Shown piece by piece: positions 7,293 through 9,550 of a DNA stretch of 9,550 nucleotides. Source of the DNA: Planctomycetota bacterium (GTDB lineage: Bacteria > Planctomycetota > Planctomycetia > Planctomycetales > Planctomycetaceae); NCBI GenBank assembly GCA_027622115.1, contig JAQBZS010000199.1:1-9550 (forward strand), read 5' to 3'. Within the stretch, counting starts at the first letter, position 1, and each line of letters starts with the position of its first letter. The notes under the pieces were generated by a model. That model worked only from the letters and a program-made list of their open reading frames with translations, was not told the origin of the DNA and did not search any database. Position numbers and translations under genes: made by a program.

Positions 7293-8648
7293 CTATTCAT
7301 GACGTAGAGCTTCAATCGGATCGAGCCGCGCGGCCGCTCGCGCGGGATACAGGCCGAAGCCGATACCGATCGTCACCGAGAAACAGAAGGCAACCGGCAG
7401 ACTCCAAATCGCGACTTGCGGTTGCATCTCGCTAAAGATGCGGCCCAATTCCGACGCATCCGCGCTATGATCCAGCACATAGGCGTTCACGAAATTCCGC
7501 ACCCACCCGAAGAGGATCGGCGTGGCCAGCCCGAGCCCGACACCGACGAGTCCGCCACTGCCGGACAACACGATCGTTTCGGCAAGGAATTGCACGGTGA
7601 TGTCGCGACGCTGGGCTCCGAGTGCTCGGCGAATCCCGATCTCGCGAGTCCGTTCCGTCACCGTCGCCAGCATGATGTTCATGATGCCGATGCCGCCGAC
7701 GACCAAACTGATCAAAGCGATCGAACCGAGCACCACGTTGAAGATCTTACGCAGTTGGTCGGCCTGCTTGAGCAACTCCAGCGGCACCACGACATCCGTA
7801 TCTTTGACGTCGCCGTGATTCAGCGCCAGCGTCTCGCGAATCGCTTCGGCGGTCCGGATGACTTCATCCGCGTTGGTCAACTTGACCGTGACTTGATTCA
7901 GTTCAACGTATTCCGCACTGAAACTACCGGACCCGCGTTGGATGTCCAGATCATTCAAGACCAAGCGTCGCTGAAACGCCTTGAGCGGGATGTAGATGTC
8001 TTTGTTGAAGTCTTGACCGGAAAGGCTGCCTCCAATGGCCGCCGAAGCCGTCCGTCGCTTGGTCACGCCGATGATGTCGAAAAAGATGTTGCCGATGCGG
8101 ACCTTTTTTTCCAGTGGGTCTTCAAATGGAAAAAGAGTCTCGGCGGTTTCTGCGGCCAAGACCGCAACGTTATCGCCGCCACGATTGTCGGCGTCTCCCA
8201 GGAACCGGCCTTGGGCGAGACCCAGGTTGTTGGCACTCAGATAGTCCGCCGTCGTGCCCACGATTCGCGAGTTGAGGCTGCGATGCAGGTAGCGAGCTTC
8301 CTTGGACGTTTCGCGAATCGGGATCACCGTGGCGGCGTTGCTGATGTTGCCCACGATCTGATCGTAGTCCTTGTGCTTCACGCCGTATCGCAACACGGAC
8401 GAATTGCCGCCCACGGAAGAACTCGTTTCACGCGGAGGCTTCACACTGCGAACGATGATGTTCGTCGCGCCCAGATCAAGGACTTGTTTTTGCGCCTGGA
8501 TGCTGGCTCCTTCACCAATCGCCAGCATCGCGATCACGGAAAACACGCCGAAGACAATGCCCAAAATTGTCAGCCCCGACCGCAATTTGTGGAGCAACAA
8601 GCTCTTCATCGCCAGCGGGATGATCTGGAACAGTCGAGTGAGGGACAT
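7293..8648 (-). CDS. MacB/FtsX-type ABC transporter permease
   Basis: This 451-residue inner-membrane protein has the MacB layout. An N-terminal segment (RSGLTILGIVFGVFSVIAML, 23-42) carries the first membrane span. A large periplasmic domain (MacB_PCD type) covers about 50-295. Three C-terminal spans lie at about 303-330, 352-382 and 412-434. The family signature follows span two: GIGIMNIMLATVTERTREIG, then IRRALGAQRRDI (to about residue 350), and the end is the typical YPARAAARLDPIEALRHE. Known role: the membrane half of a type VII ABC exporter or mechanotransmission complex that needs a separate ATPase. No ATPase or MacA-like adaptor gene is adjacent: upstream is a gap of 537 bases and a plus-strand gene, downstream a convergent gene. 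The ATG at 8646-8648 fits the usual N-terminus; its ribosome binding site is weak. Substrate unknown. Confidence 0.93.
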   Translation of the reverse strand: MSLTRLFQIIPLAMKSLLLHKLRSGLTILGIVFGVFSVIAMLAIGEGASIQAQKQVLDLGATNIIVRSVKPPRETSSSVGGNSSVLRYGVKHKDYDQIVGNISNAATVIPIRETSKEARYLHRSLNSRIVGTTADYLSANNLGLAQGRFLGDADNRGGDNVAVLAAETAETLFPFEDPLEKKVRIGNIFFDIIGVTKRRTASAAIGGSLSGQDFNKDIYIPLKAFQRRLVLNDLDIQRGSGSFSAEYVELNQVTVKLTNADEVIRTAEAIRETLALNHGDVKDTDVVVPLELLKQADQLRKIFNVVLGSIALISLVVGGIGIMNIMLATVTERTREIGIRRALGAQRRDITVQFLAETIVLSGSGGLVGVGLGLATPILFGWVRNFVNAYVLDHSADASELGRIFSEMQPQVAIWSLPVAFCFSVTIGIGFGLYPARAAARLDPIEALRHE

Positions 8649-8701
8649 GCAACATGCTCAAAGAGTGAAACCGCAAATGAACGCGGACCGATAAGCGCAG
8701 T

Positions 8702-8767
8702 TGTAGCCACCGTCGCCAGAAGGTGGATTCGCAGCACCGCCTCCACCGTTCGGCGACAATGGTTACG
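8702..8767. repeat. Long imperfect inverted repeat upstream of the permease gene
   Basis: The arms 8703-8727 and 8742-8766 are about 25 bases each. The best-paired parts are GTCGCC (8712-8717) with GGCGAC (8752-8757), and GGTGGA (8722-8727) with TCCACC (8742-8747); the loop is 14 bases. The outer part GTAGCCA (8703-8709) pairs with TGGTTAC (8760-8766) including one G-U pair, after two mismatches. This is a strong extragenic hairpin of the kind seen in dispersed bacterial repeats. It contains a 10-mer, CCACCGTCGC, that recurs inverted at 9403-9412 in the other repeat region. Confidence 0.6.
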
Positions 8768-8777
8768 TACGGACTGC

Positions 8778-8816
8778 CGGCTTGAGTCGTGATTCCGGAA
8801 AACGACGGCTTGAGTC
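8778..8816. repeat. 11-base direct repeat, two copies
   Basis: CGGCTTGAGTC occurs at 8778-8788 and again at 8806-8816, 28 bases apart start to start, next to the long inverted repeat and upstream of the minus-strand permease gene. It could be a pair of binding sites or a remnant of a small duplication. Confidence 0.4.
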
Positions 8817-9049
8817 TACCAGTCGACCGTAGTCGGCACATACAGCACAACTCGAAAACACTTCGCACGATTCGCCGCTTCTGCATTTGACAAGCCGGCT
8901 TTGTGAAGCAGCATTTCTTGCCGGGCCGATAATTGGTGTGTCGCGGAGCAAAACAGCGTGGCACCGCAGCCCGGAAATTCGCTTGGACGCGAGCCGGATT
9001 GCCCCCCGCTCCTATGCCGCCGTCGATCGAATCCGATTCGATCGATCAT
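8816..9049 (-). CDS. Doubtful small ORF, 77 codons, unknown
   Basis: The minus-strand frame from ATG at 9047-9049 to the TAG at 8816-8818 ends with a stretch that reads like protein: LSARQEMLLHKAGLSNAEAA, then RAKCFRVVLYVPTTVDW at the C-terminus. The first 25 residues are Arg/Gly/Ser-rich and look like translated non-coding DNA, and the start codon sits beside a perfect palindrome. I recognise no family and see no good ribosome binding site. It could be a small gene, the tail of a decayed gene, or a dispersed extragenic repeat that happens to be open. Confidence 0.2.
   Translation of the reverse strand: MIDRIGFDRRRHRSGGQSGSRPSEFPGCGATLFCSATHQLSARQEMLLHKAGLSNAEAANRAKCFRVVLYVPTTVDW
9023..9045. 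promoter_or_regulatory. Perfect 23-base palindrome, operator-like
   Basis: The arms TCGATCGAATC (9023-9033) and GATTCGATCGA (9035-9045) are perfect reverse complements around a single central C. The dyad lies 141 bases upstream of the small membrane protein start and about 375 bases upstream of the permease start. A perfect 11-bp half-site with no spacer is typical of a dimeric regulator site, but no regulator gene is present in the window to match it. Confidence 0.5.
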
Positions 9050-9107
9050 GGCAACTCTGACGACGAGACTCCCGCCGGTCGGAGCCGACGGACGCTGCCC
9101 TCTTCAA

Positions 9108-9151
9108 CAAGACGAAAACCGCTGACGTCCGTCGCGATTGTTTTCGTCTTG
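9108..9151 (+). promoter_or_regulatory. Perfect 12-bp inverted repeat upstream of the small membrane protein gene
   Basis: CAAGACGAAAAC (9108-9119) and GTTTTCGTCTTG (9140-9151) are exact reverse complements with a 20-base loop. The loop itself can pair internally (CGC with GCG and ACG with CGT), giving a long hairpin. It ends 21 bases before the GGAG ribosome binding site of the gene at 9186, so it is either a 5' leader hairpin, an operator over the promoter, or a terminator of something upstream. No T-run follows the right arm. Confidence 0.5.
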
Positions 9152-9172
9152 CCCGCCATACACTCAATTTCC

Positions 9173-9176
9173 GGAG
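9173..9176 (+). promoter_or_regulatory. Shine-Dalgarno sequence of the small membrane protein gene
   Basis: GGAG within CCGGAGAATCGATCC lies 9 bases before the ATG at 9186. It is the clearest ribosome binding site in the window and it decides the start: an earlier in-frame start and the internal ATG at codon 8 are less well placed. Confidence 0.7.
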
Positions 9177-9185
9177 AATCGATCC

Positions 9186-9371
9186 ATGCAAGCTACGCAA
9201 CAGGAAATGAGTATCCAGTACATCGATTGGATCAACGCCGCCATGCGTCAAATCGTCAATTCCAAGGCCGATGAAGAACGGCAAGTTCGGAAGCTGCATC
9301 GCATCAAGACGTGCCTGTTCGGTTGCGTCTCGGGCGTGTTGTTGGCGGTCACACAGGTTGTGTTTTCCTGA
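9186..9371 (+). CDS. Small single-span membrane protein, 61 residues, unknown function
   Basis: The product starts MQATQQEMSIQYIDWINAAM and has a polar, charged helix to about residue 40 (NSKADEERQVRKLHRIKT). One hydrophobic segment follows (CLFGCVSGVLLAVTQVVF, about 43-60) and ends at the C-terminus. The layout is that of a tail-anchored small protein with the charged part in the cytoplasm. There are two cysteines in the span. A good GGAG site 9 bases upstream, a structured leader and a stem-loop shortly after the stop support a real, independently expressed gene. I recognise no family and assign no function. Confidence 0.65.
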   Translation: MQATQQEMSIQYIDWINAAMRQIVNSKADEERQVRKLHRIKTCLFGCVSGVLLAVTQVVFS

Positions 9372-9386
9372 CCCTACCGGATTCAT

Positions 9387-9418
9387 GTGCTCCACCGACC
9401 CCGCGACGGTGGAAGCAC
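9387..9418 (+). terminator. Stem-loop after the small membrane protein gene
   Basis: GTGC-TCCACCG (9387-9397) pairs with CGGTGGAAGCAC (9407-9418) with one bulged A and a 9-base loop, 15 bases after the stop. The stem is strong enough for a terminator or an mRNA 3' end, but it is not followed directly by a T-run. The right arm is also the start of a longer inverted repeat listed next, so the two structures compete. Confidence 0.45.
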
Positions 9419-9550
9419 GACTGACAAGCTACCGGTTTTCATCTGATCAACCATCCCGTCGCCGCTTCCGCTCTATGGCTTGTTTGAGAAAAATGGGCCG
9501 GGCTCTTTGGGCCGGGCTCTTTAGTAGCTTGTCAGTCGTGGCTTCCACCG
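9407..9550. repeat. Long inverted repeat with 26/27-base arms, reaching the window edge
   Basis: The left arm 9407-9432 (CGGTGGAAGCACGACTGACA, then AGCTAC) is the reverse complement of the right arm 9524-9550, apart from one extra base in the right arm. The interior is 91 bases (9433-9523) with no ORF. The arms resemble the ends of a MITE-like or REP-like element, or a very long hairpin. The right arm is cut by the end of the window, so the full length and any target-site duplication cannot be seen. No transposase is visible. Confidence 0.6.
9495..9522. repeat. Perfect tandem duplication of a 14-base unit
   Basis: GGGCCGGGCTCTTT occurs at 9495-9508 and immediately again at 9509-9522, with no mismatch. 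It lies inside the long inverted repeat, just before its right arm. Each unit ends in TTT after a GC-rich stretch. Confidence 0.75.

Larger units (their letters stand above)
8649..9185. other. Divergent intergenic region between permease and small membrane protein genes
   Basis: This gap of 537 bases must hold the promoters of two divergent genes. I see no convincing protein gene in it, apart from the doubtful minus-strand frame listed separately. It is rich in dyads: a long imperfect inverted repeat at 8702-8767, a direct repeat at 8778-8816, a perfect 23-base palindrome at 9023-9045, a small GTCGG/CCGAC hairpin at 9078-9089, and a perfect 12-bp inverted repeat at 9108-9151. No confident -35/-10 pair was found. 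Promoter motifs of planctomycetes are poorly defined, so that absence means little. Confidence 0.6.

Noticed and set aside
7416..8792. A 458-codon plus-strand ORF covering almost all of the permease gene
   Set aside because: It is antisense to a permease with unmistakable family motifs, is rich in His, Asp, Arg and Gln without any domain pattern, and is the usual long shadow frame in GC-rich DNA.
9138..9164. A sigma-70-type promoter (TTGTTT and TACACT) for the small membrane protein gene
   Set aside because: The match is poor and the spacing is 15 bases; it may be chance.
9407..9550. An insertion sequence at the right end
   Set aside because: Inverted arms are present but there is no transposase frame between them, so only a non-coding repeat is supported.

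Overview
The window looks like a piece of a planctomycete chromosome (Planctomycetota, probably the Pirellula/Planctomyces side). This is inferred from gene content: a very large multi-domain Ser/Thr kinase fused to a cyclase-type module, a secreted beta-rich protein resembling a planctomycete-restricted family, short leader-rich intergenic regions, and moderately high GC (judged by eye, not computed). No tRNA, rRNA, CRISPR array, transposase or phage gene is visible.

Layout. (1) 2-1528, +: a secreted HtrA/DegP-like serine protease with two PDZ-type domains, cut by the left edge inside its signal peptide. Three bases later comes (2) 1532-2125, +: a DUF2062 membrane protein, probably co-transcribed. 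(3) 2126-2366: a 241-base gap holding a nested hairpin and a second small hairpin. (4) 2367-6038, +: a protein of about 1,223 residues that dominates the window. In order it has a degenerate kinase domain (pseudokinase), an intact Ser/Thr kinase, an SRPBCC-like domain, a DUF5939-like zinc-ribbon segment, and a class III cyclase homology domain whose metal-binding aspartates are replaced. (5) 6161-7216, +: a secreted, probably outer-membrane or periplasmic protein resembling DUF6666. (6) 7293-8648, -: a MacB/FtsX-type ABC transporter permease, convergent with the previous gene and without an adjacent ATPase or adaptor gene. (7) 8649-9185: a gap of 537 bases with several inverted repeats, including a perfect 23-base palindrome and a perfect 12-bp inverted repeat. 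(8) 9186-9371, +: a 61-residue single-span membrane protein with a good ribosome binding site. (9) 9372-9550: a repeat-rich 3' region whose 26/27-base inverted arms run to the window edge.

How it fits together. Protease plus DUF2062 suggests an envelope-maintenance pair. The giant kinase is an intracellular signalling scaffold: the second kinase domain should be active, while the first kinase domain and the cyclase domain look like non-catalytic or half-site sensor modules. The most unusual content is this pseudokinase-kinase-SRPBCC-zinc ribbon-pseudocyclase chain. Next are the structured non-coding regions around the small membrane protein, where one arm can pair with two alternative partners.
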